64,000 nucleotides of DNA from Rubrobacter xylanophilus (lineage in GTDB: Bacteria; Actinomycetota; Rubrobacteria; Rubrobacterales; Rubrobacteraceae): positions 2,958,876 to 3,022,875 of the forward strand of contig NZ_AP019791.1 in the NCBI RefSeq assembly GCF_007164525.1. The letters are read 5' to 3'. The notes under the pieces were generated by a model. It was not told the DNA's origin. It did not search any database and was given only the letters and a program-made list of their open reading frames with translations. The position numbers and the translations under genes were made by a program. Shown here one piece after another: positions 43,533 to 51,976 of the stretch (the stretch's first letter is position 1; the number at the start of each line of letters is the position of its first letter).

Positions 43533-44261
43533 TTACGGGTAGGAGGTCTCGGTCACCGGGGTGATGATCAGCTCGTGCACGATGCTCTCCTCGGGCTGGC
43601 AGAGCATGAACAGCGCCGCCCGCGCCACGTTCTCCGGCGGCTGTAGGGTGGCCGGGTCGGGGGGCGGGCTCAGGGTCCTGAAGAAGTTGGTCCGCATGCC
43701 CCCCGCGACCAGGGCCATGACCTTGATGCCGTGCTCCTTCCCCTCGGCCTGCAGGGCCTGGGTGAGGCCCATTATGCCGTGCTTGGAGGAACAGTAGGCG
43801 GTGGCGTTGGCCCAGCCCTTCTTGGAGGCCGTGGAGGAGACGTTGAGGATCTGACCAGTTCCCCTCCGGGCCATGTGCGGGAAGACGGCGCGTGAGAGGA
43901 GCCAGGGCCCCCGCAGGTTGGTGTGCTGGACCCTGTCCCACTCCTCGAGGCTCATGTCCACGGCCGAACGGATGTAGTCCACGCCCGCGTTGTTGACGAG
44001 GATGTCTATGCGCCCCTCCCCGGCGATGACGGCGCGCACGCCCTCCTCCACCGAAGCCGGGTCCGCGACGTTCATGGGTACAGGGCGTCCTTCCGTCTCC
44101 TGCGCCACGCGCCGGGCGCCCTCTTCGTCCATGTCGGCGCAGGCCACCCGGGCGCCGTGGGCGGCCAGGGCCCGAGCGATCGCCGCCCCGAGCCCGTTCG
44201 CCGCCCCGGTCACCAGGGCCACGCTGCCATCGAGATCGAAGCCCAACCTCTCCTCCGGCAT
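43533..44261 (-). CDS. short-chain dehydrogenase/reductase
   Basis: A 242-residue classical SDR. Cofactor loop ALVTGAANGLGAAIARALAAHG, NNAGVDYIRS, catalytic Ser/Tyr/Lys in NVSSTASKKGWANATAYCSSKHG (Tyr-x3-Lys) are all present. The Asp in CADMDEEGARR after strand 2 suggests NAD preference. It lies nine bases upstream of GH31 and is likely in one operon, so a sugar or sugar-alcohol substrate is possible. ATG at 44261. Confidence 0.9.
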   Translation of the reverse strand: MPEERLGFDLDGSVALVTGAANGLGAAIARALAAHGARVACADMDEEGARRVAQETEGRPVPMNVADPASVEEGVRAVIAGEGRIDILVNNAGVDYIRSAVDMSLEEWDRVQHTNLRGPWLLSRAVFPHMARRGTGQILNVSSTASKKGWANATAYCSSKHGIMGLTQALQAEGKEHGIKVMALVAGGMRTNFFRTLSPPPDPATLQPPENVARAALFMLCQPEESIVHELIITPVTETSYP

Positions 44262-44341
44262 GTTCCTCTTGGCTTCCTTTCTCTGTTCGGATGCTGTTCC
44301 TGCGGAAAACGGCTGCTCCTATATTCCCCGCTCCGGCGGGG

Positions 44342-44818
44342 CTAAACCGGTTGTCTCCGGTCGCCGGGGTCGCTCTCTCTTCTGGGGATGATGGAGATGC
44401 CCCCGCTGCGCTCCAGGACGGCGTATCCGATCTGTTCCATCCTCTCCAGCCCCCGCGTCATGCGCGCCTGCTCCAGGATGTCGTCTACGCTCACGCGGGC
44501 CTTACGCAGCCGGTCGTCTATGACGCGGCCGTCCTCTATCAGGACCAGGGGCACGTCGCTGACCCAGCGGTCCAGAGACCGCGAGCGGTGGGTGAGGAAG
44601 GTCAGGAGGATGTCTATCCCGATAAGCGTCAGGATGACGACGAAGGCGTTGGTGACCGAGAAGTCGTTGCCGAGAAGACCCTGCTGGGTGGCCTCGGAGA
44701 CGATGAGCAAGAGCACCAGGTCGAAGGGGGTCATCTGCGCCAGCGAGCGCCTGCCGGTGATGCGGAAGAGAACCATCAGAAAGAGGTAGATGGCGACGGC
44801 GCGCAGGACGGATTCCAT
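44342..44818 (-). CDS. YetF/DUF421-family membrane protein
   Basis: A 158-residue protein with three N-terminal membrane segments (AVAIYLFLMVLFRITGRR, DLVLLLIVSEATQQ, FVVILTLIGIDILLTFL) and a cytoplasmic domain (DVPLVLIEDGRVIDDRLRKARVSVDDIL) typical of DUF421. RSLAQMTPFDLVLLLIVSEA is the family core. ATG at 44818 follows gagaggag; in-frame sequence upstream lacks a better start. Some relatives are spore or membrane-stress proteins; role here unknown. Confidence 0.86.
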   Translation of the reverse strand: MESVLRAVAIYLFLMVLFRITGRRSLAQMTPFDLVLLLIVSEATQQGLLGNDFSVTNAFVVILTLIGIDILLTFLTHRSRSLDRWVSDVPLVLIEDGRVIDDRLRKARVSVDDILEQARMTRGLERMEQIGYAVLERSGGISIIPRRESDPGDRRQPV

Positions 44819-44846
44819 TGGATGCTCCTCTCCAGAGAAGGGATGC

Positions 44847-45368
44847 CTACGGATATACGAACTGCTCGATGCGGACCGAGGGACCACCCTCCAGCCCGAC
44901 CCGACCTCCGATCGCGCCGGGCTTCTCGGGCTGCAGGGTGAAGGTGAAGGCTGTGGGCCGTCCGGGCTCGACCTCCGCGTCGAAGACGTAGGTCAACCTC
45001 CCGGAACCGGCCTCCACGCGCGCCGGCTCCGGCGTCACGCTCTGCACCTGCATGCTCTCCAGGTACTCGCGGTCGAGCCAGACGCGCACCTCTCCCCCCG
45101 TGCCGGGCGGCGCGTCCACGTGCACCCGGAGCGTCGTCGGCGCCCCGTAGCGCAGGAACCGGTAGTACCGTTCTATGGAGAGCGGCGCCTCCTCGTTGCC
45201 AGCCGTCGCGGCGCTAAGCGGTCCCGCCCCGCCGAACAATCCCAGCAACGCCGCCAGGGCGGCCAGCGACATCACGACCCAACCGAACCTCTGGATCGCC
45301 CACATGCGGCGCTGAAATCTGAGGTCCTGGCCAATCTCCAGGCCCCCGGAACGTCGGGACTCGCTCAT
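44847..45368 (-). CDS. unknown membrane-anchored protein with beta domain
   Basis: A 173-residue protein of unknown family. Hydrophilic N-terminus (1-25), one membrane segment (WVVMSLAALAALLGLFGGA), then an outside domain of alternating beta strands (RVHVDAPPGTGGEVRVWLD, LTYVFDAEVEPGRPTAFTFTLQP). ATG at 45368 overlaps the stop of the upstream gene (ATGA), so it is coupled to it; the pair likely forms one membrane complex. Confidence 0.65.
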   Translation of the reverse strand: MSESRRSGGLEIGQDLRFQRRMWAIQRFGWVVMSLAALAALLGLFGGAGPLSAATAGNEEAPLSIERYYRFLRYGAPTTLRVHVDAPPGTGGEVRVWLDREYLESMQVQSVTPEPARVEAGSGRLTYVFDAEVEPGRPTAFTFTLQPEKPGAIGGRVGLEGGPSVRIEQFVYP

Positions 45369-46051
45369 CGGGACTCCTCCGCCCGCTCATGGCTCTGTGC
45401 GTTACGACCGGCGCCCGCACCCTTGTCGCGGCCATCCGGCAGAGCCTCCAGCCTTTGAGAGAGCTCCTCCACCCTCTCGACGAGTTCCTCCACGCCCCTG
45501 GCGACATCGCCGATGCCCTTGCTCTGCACGTATCGGCCGTCGCGGTAGACGAACGGGTTGAGGGTCCAGGCCGTCTCGTAGGACTCCCCGGCCAGGTCCT
45601 TGTAACGCGTGGTCACCGTTATGCCCTCCGTGAGCCCCTTTTCCTCCAGGAAGGGGAGCAGGGAGTGGAGGTTGTCCCAATGGCAGGTGACCTGGCCGTT
45701 CGGAGCCAGGAAGTTCAGCCCGTCCTTGAAGTAGGCGAGGTCCGAGATCACCGTCCCATCCGAGCTCTCCACGGGGGCGGAGAACTCGAAGGTGATCTCC
45801 TTCGCGGCCCCCTGGCTGACGTTGCGCACCACCACGTCCACCTCCGGCAGCCTGCCGTAGTCGTCGTCCACGATGACCTGCGGGCGGCCCACGGCGAGAC
45901 GCTGCGCCTCGGTGACGTGGAGCATCCGGTCGTAGACCCTTACCATCTGCCTGTAGAGTCGGATCATCATGTAGTACCCGACCGCTATGACCGCCACGAA
46001 CAGGACGTTGGTCACCGCGGAGAGTAGCTGCGCCGCGACCGACAGGTTCAA
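45365..46051 (-). CDS. unknown membrane protein, partner of the preceding gene
   Basis: About 228 residues, not recognised. One N-terminal membrane segment (SAVTNVLFVAVIAVGYYMMI) is followed by a linker helix and a beta-rich domain (VDVVVRNVSQGAAKEITFEFSAP) resembling a cytoplasmic or surface immunoglobulin-like fold, then a C-terminal coiled coil (VEELVERVEELSQRLEAL). TTG at 46051 is chosen since aaaggag lies seven bases upstream; a GTG two codons earlier is too close to it. An inverted repeat lies upstream. Confidence 0.65.
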   Translation of the reverse strand: MNLSVAAQLLSAVTNVLFVAVIAVGYYMMIRLYRQMVRVYDRMLHVTEAQRLAVGRPQVIVDDDYGRLPEVDVVVRNVSQGAAKEITFEFSAPVESSDGTVISDLAYFKDGLNFLAPNGQVTCHWDNLHSLLPFLEEKGLTEGITVTTRYKDLAGESYETAWTLNPFVYRDGRYVQSKGIGDVARGVEELVERVEELSQRLEALPDGRDKGAGAGRNAQSHERAEESR

Positions 46052-46100
46052 GAGCACGCTCCTTTCTCATGCGTATGCGCAAACTCTCGGGAATCTCCTT

Positions 46101-46130
46101 GGTGGTATCTACCGTGTCGTATATACCACC
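46101..46130. promoter_or_regulatory. inverted repeat overlapping a TATATA box
   Basis: ggtggtat (46101-46108) and ataccacc (46123-46130) form an 8-bp inverted repeat with 14-base spacing. TATATA (46120-46125) overlaps one arm and would be the -10 for the minus-strand gene at 46051. Candidate repressor operator. Confidence 0.4.
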
Positions 46131-46228
46131 TCGGAACAGCCCGAAATATACGGACTCCCGGGCCCCTACGGATGCTTTTGCCGCCTCCCCACCGGGTAAA
46201 TGGTACGCGCAAAGCCACGGCGACTCCT

Positions 46229-46456
46229 GTGAGCGCCTTGGGTTTCGGATCCCATAGTGAGGTGCAGAAGCACCTCAAAGACGCCGGGTGGCCGGCGAGT
46301 AAAGAAGATCTCGCCTCCACCACCGGGGGCGACGGCGCCCTGGAAGATTTCGTCGAGTGGCTGAGTAATCTCCCCGCCCGGGAGTACACCGGCCCCGAGA
46401 CGTGCAGAAGGCTTCGAAGAAGGGCTGGGCACTGGAGGGGGCCACCGACGAAATGA
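46229..46456 (+). CDS. DUF2795-like small protein, possibly frameshifted
   Basis: A 75-residue frame that contains SHSEVQKHLKDAGWPASKED and FVEWLSNLPAREYTGP, a good match to the DUF2795 pattern (VQKxLxxxxYPAxKEEL ... LPxxxYxxP). After that the frame runs into Arg-rich sequence, while the expected continuation (D-V-Q-K-A...) is found one frame away starting near 46400, pointing to a 1-base frameshift. No clear ribosome site; the GTG at 46229 or an ATG at 46172 could be the start. Either a small gene with altered tail or a decaying one. Confidence 0.45.
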   Translation: MSALGFGSHSEVQKHLKDAGWPASKEDLASTTGGDGALEDFVEWLSNLPAREYTGPETCRRLRRRAGHWRGPPTK

Positions 46457-46557
46457 GTTCCCGAGCGGAGCCGGGAGGCGGAAAGGCACCGTCCGCAGCG
46501 GTGTGGGGACGCTTTCCTCCAGCGCCCCCGGCTTCCCGAGGCTCGAAGGTCGGTGAG

Positions 46558-46578
46558 GAGCCCCGGCCTCCGGGGCTC
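46558..46578. terminator. hairpin at the end of the 46582 gene
   Basis: gagccccgg-cct-ccggggctc, a perfect 9-bp stem, just outside the stop codon of the minus-strand gene. No T-run. Confidence 0.5.
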
Positions 46579-46581
46579 TCT

Positions 46582-46809
46582 CTAGCTGGAGGAGAGCCGG
46601 CTTTGCAGAAGCTCCTTGGCCCGCTGGGCGCGCCGGCGGTCCTCCTCCTGCACCTGCCGGAAGAACTCTGCCAGTTCTCCGTCCCCGTTCTCCTCGGCGT
46701 CCTTTATGTAGGCCTCGTAAGTGGCCCCGCCCTCCAGTGCGTGGTAGAGCACGCTGGTGAGGTCGTACACCGTGTTGGGCGTCCCCGTGGCCCTCTCTTC
46801 CGTGGTCAC
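46582..46809 (-). CDS. small helical protein of unknown function
   Basis: A 75-residue acidic protein of two or three helices (VYDLTSVLYHALEGGATYEAY, then AEENGDGELAEFFRQVQEED). The pattern resembles short ferritin-like helical-pair proteins found in many aerobic bacteria, but no metal site (ExxH) is visible. ATG is at 46809 with gaggtgcggt upstream. Monocistronic, with a hairpin at its end. Confidence 0.65.
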   Translation of the reverse strand: MTTEERATGTPNTVYDLTSVLYHALEGGATYEAYIKDAEENGDGELAEFFRQVQEEDRRRAQRAKELLQSRLSSS

Positions 46810-46851
46810 CGCACCTCCTCGATTTTGTCCGTGTTTCCGGGCATCGACGTC

Positions 46852-47880
46852 TTACCCGCCGGAAGACGGATGGTTAACCGGTCTTTGCGCCGCGGCGCGG
46901 GATTTGGCCCGAAGGTTGCAGGCGGGGTGCAACTTTTCGGGGAGGGCGTCCAGCGCCTCCAGCACCTCCGCCACCCCTATCCGAAGGAGGCCGGGGTCCG
47001 GGCTGCCGCCGTGAGGGTCGCCGGTCGTGCCCGCCCACAGCACGCGATGGTGCGGCTTGCCGGGGGGCGGTCCCCAGCGGGAGGGCGGGGTGGGACCGAA
47101 GAGCACCACTGAGGGGGTGGAGAGGGCGGTGGCCAGGTGGGCGACCCCGGTGTCGCCGCAGGCTACCCTCCCCGCCGCGGCGACGAGGGCTGCGAGCTGC
47201 AGAAGGTCGGTGCGGCCCGCGTGGACCGCACCGGCGGGAAGACCGGCGAGGGCGGCGACCCTGTGGCCCAGCTCTTCTTCCCCCGGGCCTCCGGTGATGA
47301 CGACGCGGCGGTTCGCCTCCCTCTCGGCGCGGGCGATGGCGGCCCACCTTTCCGGTGGCCAGCGGCGGGCGGGGCTGGATGCTCCGGGATGGATGAGGGT
47401 GGCCCCGCGGGCCTCAGGCGGGACCGGAAGATTGGGCGCGGGGATCTCCAGCCTTCGGGGGTCCGCCAGGATACCGTAATGGGCGAGCAGGCGGCACCAG
47501 CGCCGCACCTCGTGCTCCTCATCGCGCCAGCGGGGACCCTCCGCGCTCTGCGGCACGTCCGGGTTGGCGAACCAGAGCGCCCGGCGCGGCCGGGCCGCGA
47601 GGAGCACCCGGTGGCTCTGGGGACCCCGGCCGTGCAGGTTGACGGCGACGTCGGCCCCGTGCAGCCACCCGGGCAGCGGGGCGAGCGGCGCCGCGTCGGC
47701 GACCTCGAAGCCCGCCGCGAGGCGGGCCAGCGGGGCGAGCGGCACCGGGGCCGCGAGGACGGGGCGGTGTTCGGGAAAGCGCTCCCGCAGCGCCCGCAGC
47801 GCGGGGACCGCCGTCAGCAGGTCCCCGAGCCCGAGGGCCCGGAGGGCGACCAGCGTCGGCCTTTCGCCGACGGGGGACAC
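46852..47880 (-). CDS. GT9-family glycosyltransferase (heptosyltransferase-like)
   Basis: A 342-residue GT-B enzyme of family 9, the family of LPS heptosyltransferases. LVALRALGLGDLLTAVPALRALRERFP is the acceptor-side loop; LIHPGASSPARRWPPERWAA, VVITGGPGEEE and GRVACGDTGVAHLATALSTPSVVLFGPT are the donor-site motifs (D-T-G-V-A-H). GTG at 47880 starts one base after the hldE stop, so it is the last gene of the heptose operon. It probably transfers the heptose made by the upstream enzymes. Confidence 0.9.
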   Translation of the reverse strand: MSPVGERPTLVALRALGLGDLLTAVPALRALRERFPEHRPVLAAPVPLAPLARLAAGFEVADAAPLAPLPGWLHGADVAVNLHGRGPQSHRVLLAARPRRALWFANPDVPQSAEGPRWRDEEHEVRRWCRLLAHYGILADPRRLEIPAPNLPVPPEARGATLIHPGASSPARRWPPERWAAIARAEREANRRVVITGGPGEEELGHRVAALAGLPAGAVHAGRTDLLQLAALVAAAGRVACGDTGVAHLATALSTPSVVLFGPTPPSRWGPPPGKPHHRVLWAGTTGDPHGGSPDPGLLRIGVAEVLEALDALPEKLHPACNLRAKSRAAAQRPVNHPSSGG

Positions 47881-47881
47881 C

Positions 47882-49249
47882 TCAGATGCTCTTCGTGGCC
47901 CGGTTTACGGCCTCCCGGATCAGACGGCTCGTCGAGCGCCCCTCGACGTAGGGGAGGATGACCGCCTCGCCGCCCCACCGGGCCAGGACCCTCGCCTCCG
48001 GCAGCTCGGAGACGTCGTAGTCGCCGCCCTTGGCGAAGACGTGGGGCCTGATGCGCTCCAGCACCCTCTCCGGGGTGTCCTCCCCGAAGATCGCGACGGC
48101 ATCCACGCAGCCCAGGGCCTTCAGCACCGCGGCCCGCTCCTCCTGGGGGACCAGCGGGCGGTCCTCGCCCTTGAGACGCCGCACGGAGGCGTCGGAGTTC
48201 AGGCAGACGATGAGGCAGTCTCCGAGGGAACGGGCGGCCTCGAGCATCCGCACGTGCCCGGCGTGCAGCAGGTCGAAGCACCCCCCGGTGGCCACGACGG
48301 TACCGCCCCGCTCGCGCACTCGCCGGGCGAGCTCCGCGGCGTCCGCCGCCTCCCCGGGCGGCGCCACGCCGGGGTGGAAGCTGTGGGCCCCGCCCGCCGC
48401 CACGAACGCCGAGGCGGCCCGCACCGCCTCTTCGACCATCTCCCGCAGGGAGACCCCGGCCGCGGCGAGGGAGGCCGCCCGGGAGGCGAAGCGGTCCCCG
48501 GCGCCGCAGGGATCCCCGCCCGCGACGCGGGGGGCGGGGACGGCGAAGGAGGAGCTCTCGTCGGCCGCCACGGCTCCCTCCGGGCCGAGGGTCACCGTCA
48601 CACCCGAGACCCGCCAGCGTTCCAGGAGCAGCCGGGCCCACCGACCCGCGGCGGCGCGGCCTTCGCCGCCGGCGCGGGCGAACAGCGCCGCCTCCGCGGC
48701 GTTCGGGGTGGCCAGGCAGGCCCCGGGGACCGGTTCGGGGCCGCGTGGGTGGGGATCCCAGACCAGAGGGATCTGTGCGGCGGCCTTCTCCAGCAGCTCC
48801 CGGAGGTTCGCGGCGACCCCGCGTCCGTAGTCCGAGACCAGGATGGAGGAGGCGTTCTCGAGGAGCCCGGCGGCCCCTTCCGTGGGGAGGCCGGGGGTTG
48901 CAGGGGCCTCCCGGTCCAGCCGCAGTACGGGGCGTCCGGAGGCCAGGATCCGGACCTTCTCCGGGGTGGGTCCGTAGAGCCCCAGGTCCACAACCCGCAC
49001 CGCAGCGGCCTCCAGGAGACCGGCCAGCTCCTCCCCGGGTTCGTCCCGGCCCAGCGCGCAGATCAAAGAGACCTCCTGCCCGTCGGCGGCGGCGAGGGCG
49101 GCGGCGAGCGCCGCACCGCCGGGGCGGTTGCGCCGGGTCTCCTCCTCGACCACCGGGACCGGGGCGTCCGGGCACAGCCGGGTCGCCCGGCCGCTTATGT
49201 CCCTGTCCAGCAGGGCGTCGCCCACGACCACCAGATGCGTCCGGCTCAC
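47882..49249 (-). CDS. hldE: bifunctional heptose-7-phosphate kinase / heptose-1-phosphate adenylyltransferase
   Basis: A 455-residue two-domain enzyme. Residues 1-~315 are a PfkB-type kinase (LVVVGDALLDRDISG, DYGRGVAANL, GGDPCGAGDRFASR with the catalytic Asp); from ~325 a nucleotidyltransferase domain has VVATGGCFDLLHAGHVRML (HxGH) and LNSDASVRRLKGEDRP. This is the same domain order as the enterobacterial HldE that makes ADP-heptose. GTG at 49249 overlaps the gmhA stop (GTGA). The nucleotide could be ADP or another; the sequence does not decide. Confidence 0.93.
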   Translation of the reverse strand: MSRTHLVVVGDALLDRDISGRATRLCPDAPVPVVEEETRRNRPGGAALAAALAAADGQEVSLICALGRDEPGEELAGLLEAAAVRVVDLGLYGPTPEKVRILASGRPVLRLDREAPATPGLPTEGAAGLLENASSILVSDYGRGVAANLRELLEKAAAQIPLVWDPHPRGPEPVPGACLATPNAAEAALFARAGGEGRAAAGRWARLLLERWRVSGVTVTLGPEGAVAADESSSFAVPAPRVAGGDPCGAGDRFASRAASLAAAGVSLREMVEEAVRAASAFVAAGGAHSFHPGVAPPGEAADAAELARRVRERGGTVVATGGCFDLLHAGHVRMLEAARSLGDCLIVCLNSDASVRRLKGEDRPLVPQEERAAVLKALGCVDAVAIFGEDTPERVLERIRPHVFAKGGDYDVSELPEARVLARWGGEAVILPYVEGRSTSRLIREAVNRATKSI

Positions 49250-49824
49250 CGGGCCGCCTCCCGGTCGAGGGCGGAGCAGAGGATGTGTATCGCCACCTGG
49301 TGGACCTCCTGGATGGTCGCCGTCGACCGAGCCTCCACGCACAGCGCCTCGTCGCAGAGCTCGGCGAGCGGGTTCGGGGCCGGACCGGTGAGGGCCCAGG
49401 CGGCCATGCCGCACTCCCGGGCGGCCCGGGCCGCCGCCAGCACGTTGGGGCTCCGTCCGGAGGTGGAGAGGGCCACGAGCACGTCTCCCGGACGCCCGTG
49501 GGCCCGCACCTGCCGGGCGAAGACCTCCTCCGGACCGTAGTCGTTGGCTATGGCGGTGAGGCCCGGTCCCTCAGCGTGCAGGGCGAGGGCGGAGAAGGCC
49601 CGGCGGTCCTCCAGGTAGCGGCCCACCAGCTCGCCGGTGAGGTGCTGGGCGAGGGCCGCGCTCCCGCCGTTGCCGGCGGCGAGCAGCCGCCCGCCGCCCG
49701 TGAGAACCTCCGCCAGTCGCCTCCCCCACGATTCCAGCCGCCACACCTCCTCCTCGAAGGAGGCGAGCGCCCGCGCAAGGGCCGCCAGGTGCTCCCTGCC
49801 GGTGGGAGGTAGGGCTGCCCTCAT
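49246..49824 (-). CDS. gmhA: sedoheptulose-7-phosphate isomerase
   Basis: A 192-residue SIS-domain isomerase, the first step of heptose synthesis (sedoheptulose-7-P to heptose-7-P). LLAAGNGGSAALAQHLTGELVGRY, DVLVALSTSGRSPNVLAAARAA and the active-site HQVAIHIL segment with ATIQEVHQ are diagnostic. ATG at 49824 overlaps the upstream glycosyltransferase stop (ATGA). It precedes hldE, and the missing phosphatase is fused to the GT2 gene upstream. Confidence 0.94.
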   Translation of the reverse strand: MRAALPPTGREHLAALARALASFEEEVWRLESWGRRLAEVLTGGGRLLAAGNGGSAALAQHLTGELVGRYLEDRRAFSALALHAEGPGLTAIANDYGPEEVFARQVRAHGRPGDVLVALSTSGRSPNVLAAARAARECGMAAWALTGPAPNPLAELCDEALCVEARSTATIQEVHQVAIHILCSALDREAAR

Positions 49825-51038
49825 CGTGCCGTCCCCCTGCGGGCCTCCCGGGCGATGTCCGGGAGGCTCCGGTAGACCTCCAGGGTCTGCTCCGCCACCC
49901 GGTGCCATCCGTAGCGGGAGCGGACCCGGCGGACCCCGGCCTCCCCGAAGGCCCTGCGCCGCGCGGGGTCCTCCAGCAGGGAGCGGAGCGCCCGCGCCAG
50001 CGCCTCCGGGTCGCGCGGCGGGACCAAGAGGCCGGTCTTCCCGTGCACCACCGAGTCCACCAGCCCGCCGACCGCGGAGGCCACGACCGGCACCCCGCAG
50101 GCCATCGCCTCCAGCGGGACTATCCCGAAGGGCTCGTAGTGCGGGACGCACACGGCGACGTCCGCCGAGCGGAGCAGGGCGGGGACCCCGTCGTGATCCA
50201 CCCTCCCGAGCAGCCGCACCCGGTCCTCGACCCCCAGCCTGCGGGCGAGCTTCATGAACCTCCGGGCCTCCGGGTCGGTGGGGATCTCGGGGGCCGGGGG
50301 CCCGCCGGCCACCACCAGCTCGACCTCCGGGAGGTGAGGCAGGGCGGAGATGGCGTCGCCTATCCCCTTGCGCTCCACGAGCCGGCTCACCACCACCAGG
50401 CGCCCGGGTCCCGGGGTGCGTTCCTCGGAGGGGCCTTCCGGGGTGAAGAGCCCGAGGTCCACCCCGCAGGGGACGACCGAGATCCTACGGGGCTCCGCCC
50501 CGAGGCGCAAAAGCTCGAAGACCTCGTCGCTGCAGGTGGCGATGACGTGGTCGGCCCGGCGGAGGATTCCGCGCTCCTCTTCGATGCGTCCAGGAGGGCT
50601 GGTGTCCCTGGGGCCCTGGTGGCGCCGCTTGACGACCCCGAGGGCGTGGAAGGTCTGCACCACGGGCAGGCTCAGGGATTCCGCCGCGGCCAGGGAGGCC
50701 CGCCCGGACATCCAGAAGTGGGCGTGGACCACGTCCGGGCGCCACCGTTCCCAGGCCCGCCGGAGCCGGGCGGCGAAGGCGTCCATGTAGGGCAGAAGCT
50801 CGTCTTTGGGTATCGGTTCGGGCGGTCCGGCGTCCACGTGCTCCACGCAGACCCGGGGAGCCAGGCGTACCCTGCGGGGCGTCCGGGGGTTTTCCCGGCG
50901 GGTGTAGACTACCACGTCAGCCCCGCGGTACCCCAGCTCCCTGCTCAGGGCGGCCACGTGTACGTTCTGACCCCCGGCGTCGACTCCTCCCAGCGCGGCG
51001 AGGGGGCTCGCGTGCTCCGAGACCATCGCTATCCTCAT
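49821..51038 (-). CDS. GT4-family glycosyltransferase
   Basis: A 405-residue GT-B protein. SEHASPLAALGGVDAGGQNVHVAALSRELG is the glycine-rich loop seen in sucrose-synthase/MshA-like members (GGVDxGGQNV); VVSRLVERKGIGDAISAL and HYEPFGIVPLEAMACGVPVVAS give the donor site with E-x7-E. The GGQNVHV form is shared with GDP-mannose or UDP-sugar GT4s involved in actinobacterial glycans. ATG at 51038 overlaps the upstream stop (ATGA). Confidence 0.88.
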   Translation of the reverse strand: MRIAMVSEHASPLAALGGVDAGGQNVHVAALSRELGYRGADVVVYTRRENPRTPRRVRLAPRVCVEHVDAGPPEPIPKDELLPYMDAFAARLRRAWERWRPDVVHAHFWMSGRASLAAAESLSLPVVQTFHALGVVKRRHQGPRDTSPPGRIEEERGILRRADHVIATCSDEVFELLRLGAEPRRISVVPCGVDLGLFTPEGPSEERTPGPGRLVVVSRLVERKGIGDAISALPHLPEVELVVAGGPPAPEIPTDPEARRFMKLARRLGVEDRVRLLGRVDHDGVPALLRSADVAVCVPHYEPFGIVPLEAMACGVPVVASAVGGLVDSVVHGKTGLLVPPRDPEALARALRSLLEDPARRRAFGEAGVRRVRSRYGWHRVAEQTLEVYRSLPDIAREARRGTAR

Positions 51039-51976
51039 GCTGCAACCTCCGTGAGTATCCGATCCCAGTCCTCCAGGAACCGCCCGAGGCCGTAGCGCTG
51101 CAGGGCGGCCTCGCGGGCCGCGAGCCCGGCCTCCCGGGCCGCCTCCCGATCGCGTGTGAAGCGGACCAGCGCCTCCTCCAGCACCTCGGGCCGGGTCGAG
51201 ACCACACCGGCCTCCGGCGGGACGGCCTCCGGCACCTCCGTCGTGGCCAGGGCGACGACGGGCATCCCGAGATGCATCGCCTCCAGCAGCGAGAGCCCGA
51301 GCGAGGTCCAGCGGATCGAGTGCAGGTAGACCCTCCGCCGGGCCATCTCGCGGTGCAGATGCGCCTGCGGCAGATCCCCTATCCCGCCGAGGGAGGAGGC
51401 GTCGATCCCGAAGAGGTCCAGCGGAACCCTGGTGCCGAGGGTGCCCAGGAGGTCGGTTCCGGTGACCCGCCGCCGGCGGCGGGCCTCGTTTATGACCACC
51501 GCGGCCCGGGCCAGCTCCCCGGTGTAGCGGTACCCGGGGTCGACGATCCCATGCTCCACCACCCGGGTGGGGGTGGAGCCAGCGTCCCAGAAGAGGGCGT
51601 TGAAGTGGGTGACGTGCACCAACAGGAGGTCCGGGCGATCGGCGGCCGGATGGCGCATGTCGTTTATGCGTCCCTGTGGGGCGTTGTGCTCCACGTAGAC
51701 GGCCGGGATGTCCCGTCCGGGCCTGCGCCCTCCGAGCCACCTCTCGGCGAGCCCTCCGAGCAGCTCCTCGGGCCGTTGGAGGATCACCACGTCCACCTCG
51801 GCTCCGGCGGCCTGCTCGGGGGTGATCTCGACGGCGTTCTCCGGCCACCGGTAGGTGCGCGCCCGGCCGAGCCCGTAGGGGCCGCGCTCCGGCAGCACGG
51901 GGACGAGGTAGCGGTGCCGGCCGTGGACGAAGGAGGTGGTCCAGGCCCCGTGGACGTGCCAGAGAAAGACGTTCAT
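51035..51976 (-). CDS. GT4-like glycosyltransferase
   Basis: A 313-residue protein, shorter than usual GT4s. VDVVILQRPEELL and IPAVYVEHNAPQGRINDMRHPAADRPD belong to the N-terminal domain; VYLHSIRWTSLGLSLLEAMHLGMPVVALATTEVPEAVP gives the C-terminal E-x7-E-like motif. The N-terminal Gly loop is reduced (WHVHGAWTTSFVHG). Start ATG at 51976 overlaps the upstream gene by four bases. Likely acts on the heptose glycan; donor unknown. Confidence 0.8.
   Translation of the reverse strand: MNVFLWHVHGAWTTSFVHGRHRYLVPVLPERGPYGLGRARTYRWPENAVEITPEQAAGAEVDVVILQRPEELLGGLAERWLGGRRPGRDIPAVYVEHNAPQGRINDMRHPAADRPDLLLVHVTHFNALFWDAGSTPTRVVEHGIVDPGYRYTGELARAAVVINEARRRRRVTGTDLLGTLGTRVPLDLFGIDASSLGGIGDLPQAHLHREMARRRVYLHSIRWTSLGLSLLEAMHLGMPVVALATTEVPEAVPPEAGVVSTRPEVLEEALVRFTRDREAAREAGLAAREAALQRYGLGRFLEDWDRILTEVAA

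Noticed and set aside
40837..43941. 1034-codon minus-strand frame overlapping GH31
   Set aside because: The GH31 frame in another phase contains all catalytic motifs; this long frame is low-complexity translation of the same GC-rich DNA.
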